Of a DNA stretch of 64,000 nucleotides, positions 40,810 through 50,732 are shown piece by piece; within the stretch, counting starts at the first letter, position 1, and every line of letters begins with the position of its first letter. A model generated the notes under the pieces. The model was not told where the DNA came from, made no database searches, and saw only the letters and a list, made by a program, of their open reading frames with translations. The position numbers and the translations under genes are program-made. Origin of the DNA: VAZQ01 sp963771845 (GTDB lineage Bacteria > Pseudomonadota > Alphaproteobacteria > Rhizobiales > Xanthobacteraceae); NCBI GenBank assembly GCA_963771845.1, contig CAVYVC010000036.1:186001-250000 (forward strand). The letters are read 5' to 3'.

Positions 40810-41526
40810 CTACGGCGAGGTCACGAGCCGATATCCTATACCACGCACAGTTTGAACGAAGAGCGGATTGGCTGGGTCGCGCTCGATCTTCCGGCGCAGC
40901 CGATTGACCTGCACATCGACGGCGCGCTCGCCGGTCGCCCCGCCTGGGCCGGCCAGAGTGGGCCGCGGCACGGTCTCGCCCGGCGTTGCTGCGAGCGAAC
41001 GAAGCATGTCGCGCTCGCGATCGGTGAGCCGAATGACTTCTTCGCCCCGCCGGAGCTCCCCGCGCGCAACGTTGAAGTTGAATTCGCCGAAACGCACTGT
41101 TTCAACTGAAGGAATCATCACCGGCCGTGCGCGCCGCAGGATGCTGGCGATACGCAGCGAAAGCTCTTTCGGCTCGAACGGCTTGCCGAGGTAATCGTCG
41201 GCACCGATCGCCAGCCCCTCGATTCGGCTCTGCGCCTCCACCCGCGCAGTCAACATGATAATCGGAACGTTGGAGGTGGAACGCAGATCCCGCGCCAGAC
41301 TAAAGCCCGTCTCTCCCGGCATCATCACGTCGAGGATCAGCAGATCAAAGCGCAGCCCTTCCAGCTTTGCCCGGGCATCCGCGGCAGTATCTGCCGTGGT
41401 CACGCGATATCCCTCAGCCAGCAAGAAACGCGAGAGCAGATCGCGAATGCGCCTGTCGTCGTCAACGAGCAGCAAATGCGGGGCGTCGTCGGCAAGTGCG
41501 GCCGCGACGCTGCTCGTTGCCGGCAT
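40810..41526 (-). CDS. OmpR-family response regulator
   Basis: A 238-residue two-domain regulator. The receiver domain has acidic residues D22-D24, the phosphoacceptor D66 in LLILDVMMPGETG, Thr in MLTAR and Lys in LGKPFEP. The C-terminal winged-helix domain ends with VDVQVNRLRRKIERDPANP and VRGIGYRLV. It is transcribed before the histidine kinase and 9 bases after the MarR-family gene on the same strand, so all three may be in one transcript. Confidence 0.93.
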   Translation of the reverse strand: MPATSSVAAALADDAPHLLLVDDDRRIRDLLSRFLLAEGYRVTTADTAADARAKLEGLRFDLLILDVMMPGETGFSLARDLRSTSNVPIIMLTARVEAQSRIEGLAIGADDYLGKPFEPKELSLRIASILRRARPVMIPSVETVRFGEFNFNVARGELRRGEEVIRLTDRERDMLRSLAATPGETVPRPTLAGPGGATGERAVDVQVNRLRRKIERDPANPLFVQTVRGIGYRLVTSP

Positions 41527-41535
41527 TTTGTCGAT

Positions 41536-42066
41536 TTATCCTTTTCGGCGCCCGCGGTCGGCGCGGGCGATAAAACTCAGGACGCTGTCGCGATGCTCGC
41601 TATTTATCATGGCGACGAGGAAGCGGCACGCCAGGTCGTGCGCGTCGGGACCAAGCTCGGCAAGAGCGCGCGCGATGCGAGTTGTCTGCAAGCCGGCAAG
41701 TCGCATGGCCAGTGCTTCGCCTTTGGGCGTGACATAAAGCAGCCGCTGGCGCCGGTCGCTCTCTCCCTCCTTCTGCACGACGTAACCCTGCTGGATAAGC
41801 TGCTTGAGCACGCGGCCGAGCGATTGCTTTGTGATGCGGAGAATGTCGAGCAGTTCAGCAACTTTCATGCCCGGGTTGCGGTTGACGAAATGCAGAACGC
41901 GATGATGCGCGCGTCCAAAACCCAGTTTCGCCAGCACGTCATCCGGCTCGCTGATGAAATCGCGGTAGGCGAAGAACAGAAGCTCGATGACGCTCCAGAT
42001 CGGCTCAGGCGGCGCCCGGCGCGGGTCAGAGGAACGTGCGGTGAACGGAAAATTTAGGTCAGTCAT
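41536..42066 (-). CDS. MarR-family transcriptional regulator
   Basis: A 176-residue winged-helix regulator. Visible elements are AHHRVLHFVNRNPGMKVAEL, the recognition region ITKQSLGRVLKQLIQQGYV and the wing ESDRRQRLLYVTPKGEALA. It is divergent from ilvE across 208 bases, so it may control itself and perhaps ilvE (inference). It leads the two-component genes on the same strand. Confidence 0.92.
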   Translation of the reverse strand: MTDLNFPFTARSSDPRRAPPEPIWSVIELLFFAYRDFISEPDDVLAKLGFGRAHHRVLHFVNRNPGMKVAELLDILRITKQSLGRVLKQLIQQGYVVQKEGESDRRQRLLYVTPKGEALAMRLAGLQTTRIARALAELGPDAHDLACRFLVAMINSEHRDSVLSFIARADRGRRKG

Positions 42067-42274
42067 ATTGACATATTCAGCCTGTCTTGCTACCCCAAAG
42101 ACAGCCCATCACGGAACAAACATGCGCGGGGAGAGCGCCCTTTCCCGACTGCGCCAGGCGCAAAGGGGGTTCTCATGGGCGGCCCAACCATACCCGCTGC
42201 CGCCGGGTGAGGCAAAGCATTACAATGTCGGGGAGGGGCCGCAGCGCCGATGCTAGCTGGCAGGAGGAAACGCC

Positions 42275-43168
42275 ATGGCTGAGAAACCCTATGATCGGCT
42301 GGACGGGGTGATCTGGTGCGACGGCCAACTTGTGCCCTGGGGCGAGGCGACACTGCATGTCTTGTCGCATGGATTGCACTATGCGAGTTGCGTGTTCGAA
42401 GGCGAGCGCGCTTATGGCGGCGAGATTTTCAAATGCACAGAGCACTCGGAGCGCCTGCGACGCTCAGCCCAGCTGCTCGATTTTGAAATTCCCTATTCGA
42501 TTGCGGAGATCGATGCCGCCAAACGGCTCGTGCTGGAGAAGAACGCCCAGAGCGATGCCTATGTGCGCCCGGTTGCCTGGCGCGGATCCGAGATGATGGG
42601 GGTCTCCGCGCAGAACAACAAAATTCATATCGCGATCGCCAGCTGGCAATGGCCGAGCTATTTCGATCCGGTGCAGCGGTTGAAGGGCATTCGCTTGGAT
42701 TTGGCCGAGTACCGGCGCCCCGACCCGGCGACCGCGCCCGTCCGCGCCAAGGCGTCAGGCCTCTACATGATCTGCACGATCTCGAAGCATCAGGCTGAGC
42801 GCAAAGGCTATGCCGATGCCATGATGCTGGACTGGCAAGGCCGTGTCGCGGAGTGTACCGGCGCCAACATCTTCTTCATCAGGGATGGCAAGATCCACAC
42901 TCCGATCGCCGATTGTTTTCTCGACGGCATCACCCGGCGCACTGTGATCGAGCTGGCGAGGCGGCGCGGGATTGAAGTGATCGAGCGGCGGATTATGCCG
43001 GACGAGCTGTCGCAGTTTTCGGAGTGCTTCATCACCGGGAGCGCGGCCGAAGTGACGGCGGTGTCCGAAATCGCGCGGTGGCGATTTACGCCGGCGGCAT
43101 TCACCCAGCAACTGATGGCCGATTATACCGCCGAGGTGCAGCCGAAAGGCAAGAAAGCGGCGGCCTGA
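42275..43168 (+). CDS. ilvE: Branched-chain amino acid aminotransferase
   Basis: A fold-type IV PLP aminotransferase of 297 residues that interconverts Val, Leu and Ile with their 2-oxoacids. It shows WCDGQLVPWGEATLHVLSHG, the YVRPVAWRG segment, the lysine-bearing RAKASGLYMICTISKHQAE and the phosphate-binding ECTGANIFF with DGITRRTVIELA. ATG 42275 follows GCAGGAGGAAAC, a strong ribosome site. The upstream 200 bases contain an intergenic repeat-like block (42132-42173) and no attenuator was recognised. Confidence 0.95.
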   Translation: MAEKPYDRLDGVIWCDGQLVPWGEATLHVLSHGLHYASCVFEGERAYGGEIFKCTEHSERLRRSAQLLDFEIPYSIAEIDAAKRLVLEKNAQSDAYVRPVAWRGSEMMGVSAQNNKIHIAIASWQWPSYFDPVQRLKGIRLDLAEYRRPDPATAPVRAKASGLYMICTISKHQAERKGYADAMMLDWQGRVAECTGANIFFIRDGKIHTPIADCFLDGITRRTVIELARRRGIEVIERRIMPDELSQFSECFITGSAAEVTAVSEIARWRFTPAAFTQQLMADYTAEVQPKGKKAAA

Positions 43169-43281
43169 GCTGATCCAGAACGGTTTACGCTGCCGGATCG
43201 CTGATCCTTATCGCGGCAGCGCGCTGCATCCAGGCGATTGCGACGCAATCGTGAGTACGCCGCCCGCTCGGCAGCAATGCC

Positions 43282-43767
43282 TCATTCCGCCGCGGCTTGC
43301 CTGCTTGGCGAAGGCGCCCAGCGGTCCGCCGAGATATTGTCCGCGTGCCTTGCCTCGACCCAGCTGGTTCCAGCCGCAGTTTCAACGCGTTTCCAGAACG
43401 GCGCGCGAGTCTTGAGGTAGTCCATAAGGAACTCGGCCGCAGCGAAAGCATCCTGCCGGTGCCGGGCGACCGCTATGACCAGCACGATCTCCTCGCCGGG
43501 GGTGAGCCGCCCGCAACGATGAATGACGGTGACGCCGAGGAGCGGCCAGCGTTTCTCAGCGACTTCGACATGGCGCGCGATCTCCGCCTCCGCCATGCCG
43601 GGATAATGCTCCAGCGTCATGGCAACGAGCGGCAGGCCCGCTTCCTCCCCGCGGCATAGGCCTGTGAACGTGACAATTGCGCCGATGTCGATGCGTCCAT
43701 CGGCCAGTCGCGCGACCTCAAGCGCGCCATCGAACCTCTCCTGCTGCAGGCGGATCGTGGCGGCCAT
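43282..43767 (-). CDS. moaE: Molybdopterin synthase catalytic subunit MoaE
   Basis: MoaE, with MoaD, converts cyclic pyranopterin monophosphate to molybdopterin. The 161-residue protein shows IVTFTGLCRGE, LEHYPGMAEAEI, VTVIHRCGRLTPGEEIV and the active-site lysine region YLKTRAPFWKRV. ATG 43767 is the family start and lies eight bases after the moaD stop codon. The cofactor produced would serve enzymes such as the oxidoreductase at the left edge of the window. Confidence 0.95.
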   Translation of the reverse strand: MAATIRLQQERFDGALEVARLADGRIDIGAIVTFTGLCRGEEAGLPLVAMTLEHYPGMAEAEIARHVEVAEKRWPLLGVTVIHRCGRLTPGEEIVLVIAVARHRQDAFAAAEFLMDYLKTRAPFWKRVETAAGTSWVEARHADNISADRWAPSPSRQAAAE

Positions 43768-43775
43768 GGCTTGCG

Positions 43776-44027
43776 CTATCCCCCGGTCATTGGCGGGAAG
43801 AACGCTATTTCGCGTGCTCCCCCGATGGCGGTCTCCGCCTTGACATGCATGCGATCGAGCGCCGCGCGAATGATCTTTGGGTCCTCGAAAGCATGCGCAT
43901 ATTCCTCCCCGCGTTGGCTCAGCCAGTGCATGAGGTCCGCGATGGTTGTTATTCCGGCGGGAAGCTCGATCTCCTCCTCGGGCTTGCCAATGCGCTCCCG
44001 CACCCATGCAAAGTAACGCAGCTTCAC
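43776..44027 (-). CDS. moaD: Molybdopterin synthase sulfur carrier subunit MoaD
   Basis: An 83-residue ubiquitin-like protein that carries sulfur as a C-terminal thiocarboxylate. It starts MKLRYFAWVRERIG and ends PPMTGG with the required di-glycine. It sits between pgsA (four bases upstream) and moaE, in one operon. Confidence 0.95.
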   Translation of the reverse strand: MKLRYFAWVRERIGKPEEEIELPAGITTIADLMHWLSQRGEEYAHAFEDPKIIRAALDRMHVKAETAIGGAREIAFFPPMTGG

Positions 44028-44031
44028 CGGC

Positions 44032-44640
44032 TCAATCCTCCATCAGGTGGCGCATCCCGGCACGGAAATAGTCCCAGCCGGTATAGAGCGTGAGCAACGC
44101 GGAAAGCCAGATCAAGGCGAGGCCGATGGGTGTCACGACCGGCAGGACCGCGTCACCCGCCTTGCCTGCGATCAGGAATCCGACAGCAACGAGTTGGAGC
44201 GTCGTCTTCCATTTTGCAAGCTGTGTCACCGGTACGCTCACGCGCAATTCGGCGAGATATTCGCGCAGACCAGACACCAGGATTTCCCGGCAGAGAATGA
44301 CAATTGCAGCCCATAGCGACCATCCGCGGATGGTATCATCGGCGGCGAGCATAAGCAGGCACGACGCCACGAGCAGTTTGTCCGCGATCGGATCGAGCAT
44401 GCGGCCGAAGGCCGACTGCTCGCCCCATTTGCGCGCGAAATAACCGTCGAGAACGTCAGTCACCCCGGCTGCGATGAAGATGGCGAGCGCAAGCCAGCGC
44501 AACCAAAGTCCTCCCGCGAGGACATTCTGCCAATAAAGGCAGGCAACCACCGCCGGCACTGCCACGATGCGGGCGTAGGTCAGCACATTTGCGAGCGCAA
44601 GCGGCCTTGCTGCGAGCGGTCGGGACGTCGCCGTGTTCAT
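44032..44640 (-). CDS. pgsA: CDP-diacylglycerol-glycerol-3-phosphate 3-phosphatidyltransferase
   Basis: PgsA makes phosphatidylglycerol phosphate, the committed step for PG and cardiolipin, at the inner membrane. The 202-residue protein has several membrane helices and the CDP-alcohol phosphatidyltransferase motif D-G-x2-A-R-x8-G-x3-D-x3-D, here DGYFARKWGEQSAFGRMLD plus IAD. ATG 44640 matches the family; the frame is open upstream. PG is also the acyl donor for Lgt (31769). It follows uvrC. Confidence 0.94.
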   Translation of the reverse strand: MNTATSRPLAARPLALANVLTYARIVAVPAVVACLYWQNVLAGGLWLRWLALAIFIAAGVTDVLDGYFARKWGEQSAFGRMLDPIADKLLVASCLLMLAADDTIRGWSLWAAIVILCREILVSGLREYLAELRVSVPVTQLAKWKTTLQLVAVGFLIAGKAGDAVLPVVTPIGLALIWLSALLTLYTGWDYFRAGMRHLMED

Positions 44641-44711
44641 GCGCCGAAAGAATACCCTTCCGCTCGCCAGGTCAAACGGAATGCCGGGTTGATCGCAGTG
44701 GCGGATTCTTT

Positions 44712-46742
44712 TCAACCTGGGCGATCATGAAAGAAGTCGTAAATCTTGCGCGCGGTCTCAGCACTGATTCCCGGCACCTTGGCGAGGTCGGTGAGCGCCG
44801 CCCGTTCAATTGCCTTGAGCGTCCCGAAATGATGAAGCAGCGCGCGCTTGCGTGTGGGCCCGACCCCGGGGATTTCCTGCAGGCCGGCCTCACGCAGATC
44901 GCGCCGCCGCCGGACGCGGTGCGAGCCGACCGCAAAACGATGCGCCTCGTCGCGCAACCGCTGAACAAAATAAAGCACGGGATCGCGCGGCTTGAGCTTG
45001 AATGGCTCCCGGCCAGGCAGAAAGAATGTCTCCAGCCCGGCGTCACGGTCCGGTCCTTTTGCGACGGCCAGCAGCGGCACATCCGCGATCCCGAGGGCGG
45101 AAAGGGCCTCCTGCGCCGCCGCCAGCTGGCCGCGTCCGCCGTCGATGATGACCAGGTCGGGCCAAGGCAACTCGCCAGAGCCGCCGATATCAATCGGCAT
45201 CTCGTTCGGCGCGGGCATGGGCACAAGCGTTGTGCCGGGAACCGTCGCGGACGCGCGTGGGGCCTCCTTGATGAGACGCTTGAAGCGGCGGCTGAGGACC
45301 TCGCGCATCATGCCGAAATCGTCACCCGGGGCGAGATCAGATGATCGTATATTGAACTTGCGATATTGATTCTTCTGAAATCCTTCAGGACCGGCGACGA
45401 TCATCGCGCCGACCGCATTCGTGCCCTGAATGTGGCTGTTGTCGTAGACTTCAACGCGATGCGGGGCGCGCGCAAGCCCCACGCTTTTGCCCAATGCGTC
45501 CAGCAACTTGTGCTGCGATGCCGTTTCGGCGAGCTTGCGCGCCAAAGCTTCGCGCGCATTGGCAAGCGCGTGATCGACAAGCTCCCTTTTTTCACCGCGC
45601 TGGGGGGCATTCACTTCAACTTTGTGGCCGCTCTTGACGGTCAGCGCGTCGGCAAGCAACAACTCCTCTTCAATCACGTGTGAGGTGAAGATGCAGGGCG
45701 GGCATGGCTTGTCGTCGTAGAACTGCGCGATGAATGCGCTCAACACCTCGGCCGCGGCGAGGGAACGATCAGCCCTGGGAAAATAGGCACGATTGCCCCA
45801 GTTCTGACCGCTACGGAAGAAAAACACCTCCACGCAATTAAACCCGCCTGCTTGATGGATGGCGAACACGTCGGCGTCCTTGACGCCGCGCGGGTTGATG
45901 CCCTGATGGGATTGTACCGCCGAAAGCGCTGCCAGACGATCGCGATAGATGGCAGCACGTTCGAACTCGAGGGCGGCAGAGGTCTTTTCCATCTCGCCCG
46001 CCAATTCGTCCTGGATGGACTGACTCTTGCCGGACAAAAAAGCGTTCGCTTCCCGCACGAGCTCGCGATAATCGGTGAACTCGATCTCGCGCGTGCAGGG
46101 GCCCGAACAGCGTTTGATCTGGTAGAGCAGGCACGGCCGGGTACGGCTCTCGAAGAATGCATCCGAGCACGAGCGCAGCAGAAAAGCCCGTTGCAGAGCG
46201 GTGATGGTACGATTGACCGCCCAGACCGAGGCGAACGGGCCGTAATAGTTGCCCTGCCGCGTTCGCGCGCCGCGATGCTTGAGAATTTGCGGCGCCCAGT
46301 GGTCTGCCGTGATCAGGATGTACGGAAACGACTTGTCGTCGCGCAACAACACGTTGAATCGCGGCCGCAGCCGCTTGATCAGGTTCGCTTCGAGCAGAAG
46401 CGCCTCGGTCTCGGTCGCCGTCGAGACGAACTCCAATGACGCGGTAGCCGCAATCATTCGCTCGATGCGCGTGTCATAGCCGGTGGGACGGGCATAGGCG
46501 ATGATGCGTTTGCGAATGTTCTTCGCCTTGCCGACGTAGAGCACGTCTCCGTTGGCGTCGATCATGCGATAGACGCCGGGAGAGGACGGCGCGAGCTTGG
46601 CGGAACGCTCAATGACCGCGCGGCCCGCCGGAAGCGATGCGGCTGCATTCTCGACCGCCGCATCAGCTTCCGGCAGCGATTGATCCTCATCCTCCTCGAC
46701 GAGTTCCGTTGCCGGATCGATATCTTTCTTGGTCGGGCTCAT
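44712..46742 (-). CDS. uvrC: Excinuclease ABC subunit C
   Basis: UvrC makes both incisions in nucleotide excision repair after UvrB. The protein of about 676 residues has an acidic N-terminal extension, the GIY-YIG nuclease domain (SPGVYRMIDANGDVLYVGKA), a Cys-rich linker (CLLYQIKRCSGPC), a UVR motif, the RNase H-like domain with EVYDNSHIQG and LVIIDGGRGQL, and C-terminal helix-hairpin-helix motifs (IPGVGPTRKRALLHHFG). ATG 46742 is used; TTG 46769 is an alternative. Confidence 0.95.
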   Translation of the reverse strand: MSPTKKDIDPATELVEEDEDQSLPEADAAVENAAASLPAGRAVIERSAKLAPSSPGVYRMIDANGDVLYVGKAKNIRKRIIAYARPTGYDTRIERMIAATASLEFVSTATETEALLLEANLIKRLRPRFNVLLRDDKSFPYILITADHWAPQILKHRGARTRQGNYYGPFASVWAVNRTITALQRAFLLRSCSDAFFESRTRPCLLYQIKRCSGPCTREIEFTDYRELVREANAFLSGKSQSIQDELAGEMEKTSAALEFERAAIYRDRLAALSAVQSHQGINPRGVKDADVFAIHQAGGFNCVEVFFFRSGQNWGNRAYFPRADRSLAAAEVLSAFIAQFYDDKPCPPCIFTSHVIEEELLLADALTVKSGHKVEVNAPQRGEKRELVDHALANAREALARKLAETASQHKLLDALGKSVGLARAPHRVEVYDNSHIQGTNAVGAMIVAGPEGFQKNQYRKFNIRSSDLAPGDDFGMMREVLSRRFKRLIKEAPRASATVPGTTLVPMPAPNEMPIDIGGSGELPWPDLVIIDGGRGQLAAAQEALSALGIADVPLLAVAKGPDRDAGLETFFLPGREPFKLKPRDPVLYFVQRLRDEAHRFAVGSHRVRRRRDLREAGLQEIPGVGPTRKRALLHHFGTLKAIERAALTDLAKVPGISAETARKIYDFFHDRPG

Positions 46743-46954
46743 TGCGGGAAAAGCCAAGCTGTCCTTCAACCACCGGCCAGCGCCGCGAAAATGTATGTCA
46801 GCGGACCAGCCGGGGTCGTTTTAAATATTCATTGACCATAGGTACAGATTCAGCCTCCGATTTTTTAGTTAGAACCCCGGTGTGTTGCGGCCTCACTAGA
46901 CGACGCGGATTTCCGCAATAATGTAGGTACGAATTATATAAAATCCGGGGGATC

Positions 46955-47629
46955 ATGATGAAGCGCGCTGTCCTCTTCTGCATTAGTCTCGTCGCACTGG
47001 CTCTGTCTGCAAGCGTGGCGGCCGCGGCCGACCTGTCCCCGGGCTATGCGCCGGTTGCGCGCGCTCCGGTTTATTATTCCCCCTACTACAACTGGACCGG
47101 CTTTTACCTCGGCATCAACGGCGGAGGCGGATGGGGCCGGTCGCAATGGGATGGAATCGACAGGTTCGATGTTTCCGGCGGGGTGGTCGGCGGCACGATC
47201 GGCTACAGTTGGCAGTTCAATCGCCTCGTGCTCGGCGCGGAAGGCGACATCGATTGGTCGGACATAAAAGGAACGACAGCTGTGCTGTGTCCCCTTGGCT
47301 GCTCGACCCGCAACGACTGGCTGGCCACGGTCCGCGGCAGACTTGGTTATGCATTCGATCGCTTTCTCCCTTACATAACCGTCGGGATAGCACTCGGAGA
47401 CATCAATGCCAGCCGCCCCGCTTTTCCCGGTGGCAGCATCACCAACGTCGGCTGGACGCTCGGGGCGGGGCTCGAAGTGGGCATCGTGCGCAACGTGAGT
47501 CTTAAGGCCGAATATCTCTATGTCGATCTCGGGACTTTCAATTGCGGTTTCAATTGCGGCCTTGCTGCGAACGGCGATGGTTCGTTCTACGCAAATCTCT
47601 TGCGCGGCGGTCTGAACGTGCGCTTCTGA
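46955..47629 (+). CDS. Outer-membrane beta-barrel protein (Omp25/31-like), third paralogue
   Basis: A 224-residue outer-membrane protein. Signal peptide (VLFCISLVALALSASVAAAA), then ADLSPGYAPVARAPVYYSP and YNWTGFYLGINGGGGWG, the Omp25/31 family start, then barrel strands and a terminal LRGGLNVRF ending in the aromatic residue typical for barrel assembly. Two ATGs (46955, 46958) follow GGGGGATC. It is related to, but clearly diverged from, the tandem pair at 17610-19252. Its last 43 bases overlap the convergent rlmJ. Confidence 0.92.
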   Translation: MMKRAVLFCISLVALALSASVAAAADLSPGYAPVARAPVYYSPYYNWTGFYLGINGGGGWGRSQWDGIDRFDVSGGVVGGTIGYSWQFNRLVLGAEGDIDWSDIKGTTAVLCPLGCSTRNDWLATVRGRLGYAFDRFLPYITVGIALGDINASRPAFPGGSITNVGWTLGAGLEVGIVRNVSLKAEYLYVDLGTFNCGFNCGLAANGDGSFYANLLRGGLNVRF

Positions 47630-48531
47630 TTGCGCCCGCAATCCGCGAGCGCCACGCGCGCGCTGGCTCCGCGCAAGCCGGACGACTTTTCGCGCGCGAG
47701 CCAATCGATGCGAGAGGTGCCGCCACCCCCTGCCAGAGCCGCCACGAGCTGCGGCAGCAATGTCCGCAGTTCACCTTCGAGCGTCCAGGGCGGATTGACG
47801 ATAATCAGCCCGCAGGCGCTCAGACGGCCGGGCTCGGGCGTCGTTGCCAGGCTGATTTCTGCGCGCAGGATCTTGGAAATATCCAGCCGTCGCAGGCGTC
47901 GCGCAAGAGCTTCTACGCTTCCAGGCTCTTTTACCGGATACCAGATCAGATAGATGCCTGTCGGCCATTTACGGTGCGCTCCTTCGATTGCATTCGCAAG
48001 CCGCGGGAAATCCGCCGCCTCCTCGAATGGCGGATCGATGAGCACGATCCCACGCCGTTCCTTCGGCGGTATATAGGCATTGAGCGCCGTCCAGCCGTCG
48101 ATCGCGAGTGCCTTGCACCGGCGGTCGCCATGGAGATTGCGCGCGAGAGCCGCTGCTGGCAGCGGTTCGCGCTCGCATGCGATGAGACGGTCGCGTACGC
48201 GCAAAAACCTGCGCGCCAACATCGGCGAACCCGGGTAGAGCGCAAGCTGTCCCCCTTTGTTGCAGGCGGTAACGGCCTCGATGTAGGGGGCAAGCAGAAC
48301 GGCGGCGGCCTGCGGCTGCGCAGACGCGAGCAACCGCGCGATGCCGTCGCGCCATTCTCCGCTGCGGCTCGCTTCCTCGCCGGTGAGTTCGTATAGCCCA
48401 CTTCCCGCATGCGTATCGATGACGCGAAATGGCGCGGGTTTTGTGCGCAGATATTCGAGCACGCGCACGAGCGTGGCGTGCTTCATGACATCGGCGAAGT
48501 TGCCGGCGTGGAATGCATGACGATAATTCAT
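47587..48531 (-). CDS. rlmJ: 23S rRNA (adenine(2030)-N6)-methyltransferase
   Basis: RlmJ methylates A2030 of 23S rRNA. The 314-residue protein starts MNYRHAFHAGNFADVMKH, the family start, with DTHAGSGLYEL for SAM binding and the catalytic motif DPPFE in IVLIDPPFEEAADF; LLIVNPPW-like VNPPWTL follows late. The C-terminal 30 residues (ARVALADCGRNQKRTF onward) extend past the family core and overlap the convergent Omp gene. In-frame sequence upstream of ATG 48531 is not family-like. Confidence 0.92.
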   Translation of the reverse strand: MNYRHAFHAGNFADVMKHATLVRVLEYLRTKPAPFRVIDTHAGSGLYELTGEEASRSGEWRDGIARLLASAQPQAAAVLLAPYIEAVTACNKGGQLALYPGSPMLARRFLRVRDRLIACEREPLPAAALARNLHGDRRCKALAIDGWTALNAYIPPKERRGIVLIDPPFEEAADFPRLANAIEGAHRKWPTGIYLIWYPVKEPGSVEALARRLRRLDISKILRAEISLATTPEPGRLSACGLIIVNPPWTLEGELRTLLPQLVAALAGGGGTSRIDWLAREKSSGLRGASARVALADCGRNQKRTFRPPRKRFA

Positions 48532-49000
48532 GGAAAACTTCGCATTTTTCTCAGAAAATGTATATGATTTTTCGATTTCGGGTATCATATCGGGTATCGT
48601 CTGTCGGGCAGGCGCGCTTGCATAGGGCGTCCACCTCCTATAGTCCCGCGCCGGCCCACGGCCTCGACGGCCCTTTCCGAGGCTCCAGTATCGATCACCG
48701 CGTGCTGATCTCGTGCGACCCACAGATCGCCGGAAGGCGGCTGCGGAGCCTTGGTGGATGAAGCCCGCCGGGCAGGCACGCGAACGTGACAGCATGCGCG
48801 AAGGAAGTAGGGGATCGGGGGAGCGGTGGTCAATGCATCGTCAGCTTTCGCCAGCTACGGACATGCCGCCGCATGGGCTCTGGTCTGCTATGTGCCAATA
48901 GGAGACATTCAACAGACAAAATGCGATGGCGTGAAGGAGCTAGATAAGCGCAACTGGGGTAAACGTGTTTGGACGCAGATCGGCTGGGGGCCGCGCACAC
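48532..49000. other. Intergenic region without a recognised gene
   Basis: The 70 bases next to rlmJ are AT-rich and contain a repeated TATCGGGTATC word at about 48577-48600, probably promoter material. The rest is ordinary GC-rich sequence; several short frames are open but none has a convincing start or family match. No terminator for the regulator gene at 49001 was recognised. Confidence 0.45.
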
Positions 49001-50593
49001 TTAATCGGGCAGCCCCATTCTCTGCAGAGCGCCTGCCCACTTGGCGGAATCCTTCTCTCTGCGAAACGGTGCCTGGTCGGCCAGGCCAGAGACGTGTAGC
49101 CCGGGATCGAGTTGGCACATTTTCGCCATCAATTGTCGACCTTCAATCAATCGACCACCCAGCCCGTGACTAGCTGAGGCAACTCGCAACGCCGTAAGAT
49201 AATTTGGCCTCGCGCTCAGCGCTTCGCTTGCCGATGCAACCGAAGCATCGTAGCGCCGGGAGAAGAAATGAGCGTAAGCCACTGCCGCATGTATCTTGAA
49301 GACCAATCGATCGTATGGACTGAGTTTTATGGCATGCTGTAGATGTTGGATCGCCACTTCGGGCTTGCCTAGCCAGAGCATGATCCAGCCGCTGACGTAC
49401 CATGCCGCCGTCAGATGAGGATTGAGCCGGATTGCCCGCTCGATCAAACTAGCGCCGCCCTCGACGTCTCCACCAACAGCTGAAATTGCGTGTGCGGCCT
49501 TGGCAAGGGCAAGCGCATCATCCTTGCCGAGCTCTGCCGCCCGTAGTGCCAGCTGGACGCACTCGGCGGTTTCTCCCGGGCGATCGGTTATCCATCCGTA
49601 CGACTGTCGCTGCACATAGCAGTACGCCGCCATGGCGTATGCCGATGCGAACTCTGGTTCGATCTCAATCGCCTTCTGAAAAAGATGAAGTGCCTCGTCA
49701 ATGCCATCCTTTGTCCACTGATGCAGGTTGTCGAGCCCACACAAAGTGCACGAGTAGGCATCAAGCTTACGTTTCGGCCCGATTTTGATGCGCTCGATTT
49801 CCACTTGTTCGACCTTCGACACGAGCGCGCCCACCACGCTGGCGGTGATTTGGTCTTGCAAATTGAAGGTATTTCTCAAGTTCTCGTCGAAACGACTCGC
49901 CCACAGGCAAGCCATGGTCGACGAATCGATCAACTGAGCCGCGATGCGAATGCGACTTTCTTCCTTGCGCAGGGTTCCTTCGATGACATAACGCGCACCC
50001 AGCTCAGCTGCCAATTGTCTAAGGTCCAGTGTCTGGTGCCTGTGACCCCGAGTGACGCTGCGGCCGATGACCAGCAGATGGCGAAACCGAGACAGCGCGG
50101 CGGTGATATCATCGACGAGACCGTCGATGAAACAGTCTTGCTCGGAGTCTGCTGAAAGATTGGCAAACGGAAAAACCAGAATGGAAGCTTTATCGCGAGA
50201 CAGCGGTGATGTGCACCCCGGCGCTGATCGTATCTCTTCATGGCCGTCAATTCCGACCTGCACCCCGTCCTTGCGAGCTTCGTTTGATTCCTGAACAAGG
50301 CCAATGAAACGATATCCCTTGTGCGGCAGAGTACGAATAAGGCGCTGCTGCTCGCCGTCGTCCCCGATCGCGTGACGAACTGCGGAGACCCGACTATTGA
50401 GCGTCGATTACGAAACGATGCGGCCATCCCAGACGCCAGCAATCAGATCGTCCCGGCTAACGATGCGGCCGCAACTCCGGACAAGATGAAGCAGAACACC
50501 GAAGACTTGCGGTTCAACCGGGACAAGATCGGCTCCCCGCCGCAGTTCGTATCGGTCGGCGTCGAGCGTGTATGCTTCGAATCTGTAGATCAC
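49001..50593 (-). pseudogene. Winged-helix/TolB-like/TPR transcriptional regulator, interrupted by in-frame TAA
   Basis: One continuous frame of 531 codons from ATG 50593 to 49001 is cut by a single TAA at 50408-50410. Before it is the start of an OmpR-type DNA-binding domain (EPQVFGVLLHLVRSCGRIVS, LIAGVWDG). After it, in the same frame, comes the rest of that domain (STLNSRVSAVRHAIGDDG, LIRTLPHKGYRFIG), a TolB-like segment (ILVFPFANLSADSEQDCFIDG) and about 200 residues of TPR-type helices. A GAA to TAA change would explain it. As written, the DNA-binding domain and the sensor part are separate, so it is probably not functional. Confidence 0.85.
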
Positions 50594-50732
50594 CTACAGC
50601 CCCACCGTCAGTTTGCCTCAAGATGTTTCCACCCAATCTCAAGGAAAATCAAGACTATCTCAATGCCAACATTGGCAGGGAGCGGTACGCTCCGTGAAGC
50701 GCCCGCGAATAGCCGGCTGCGAGGAGGGACCC

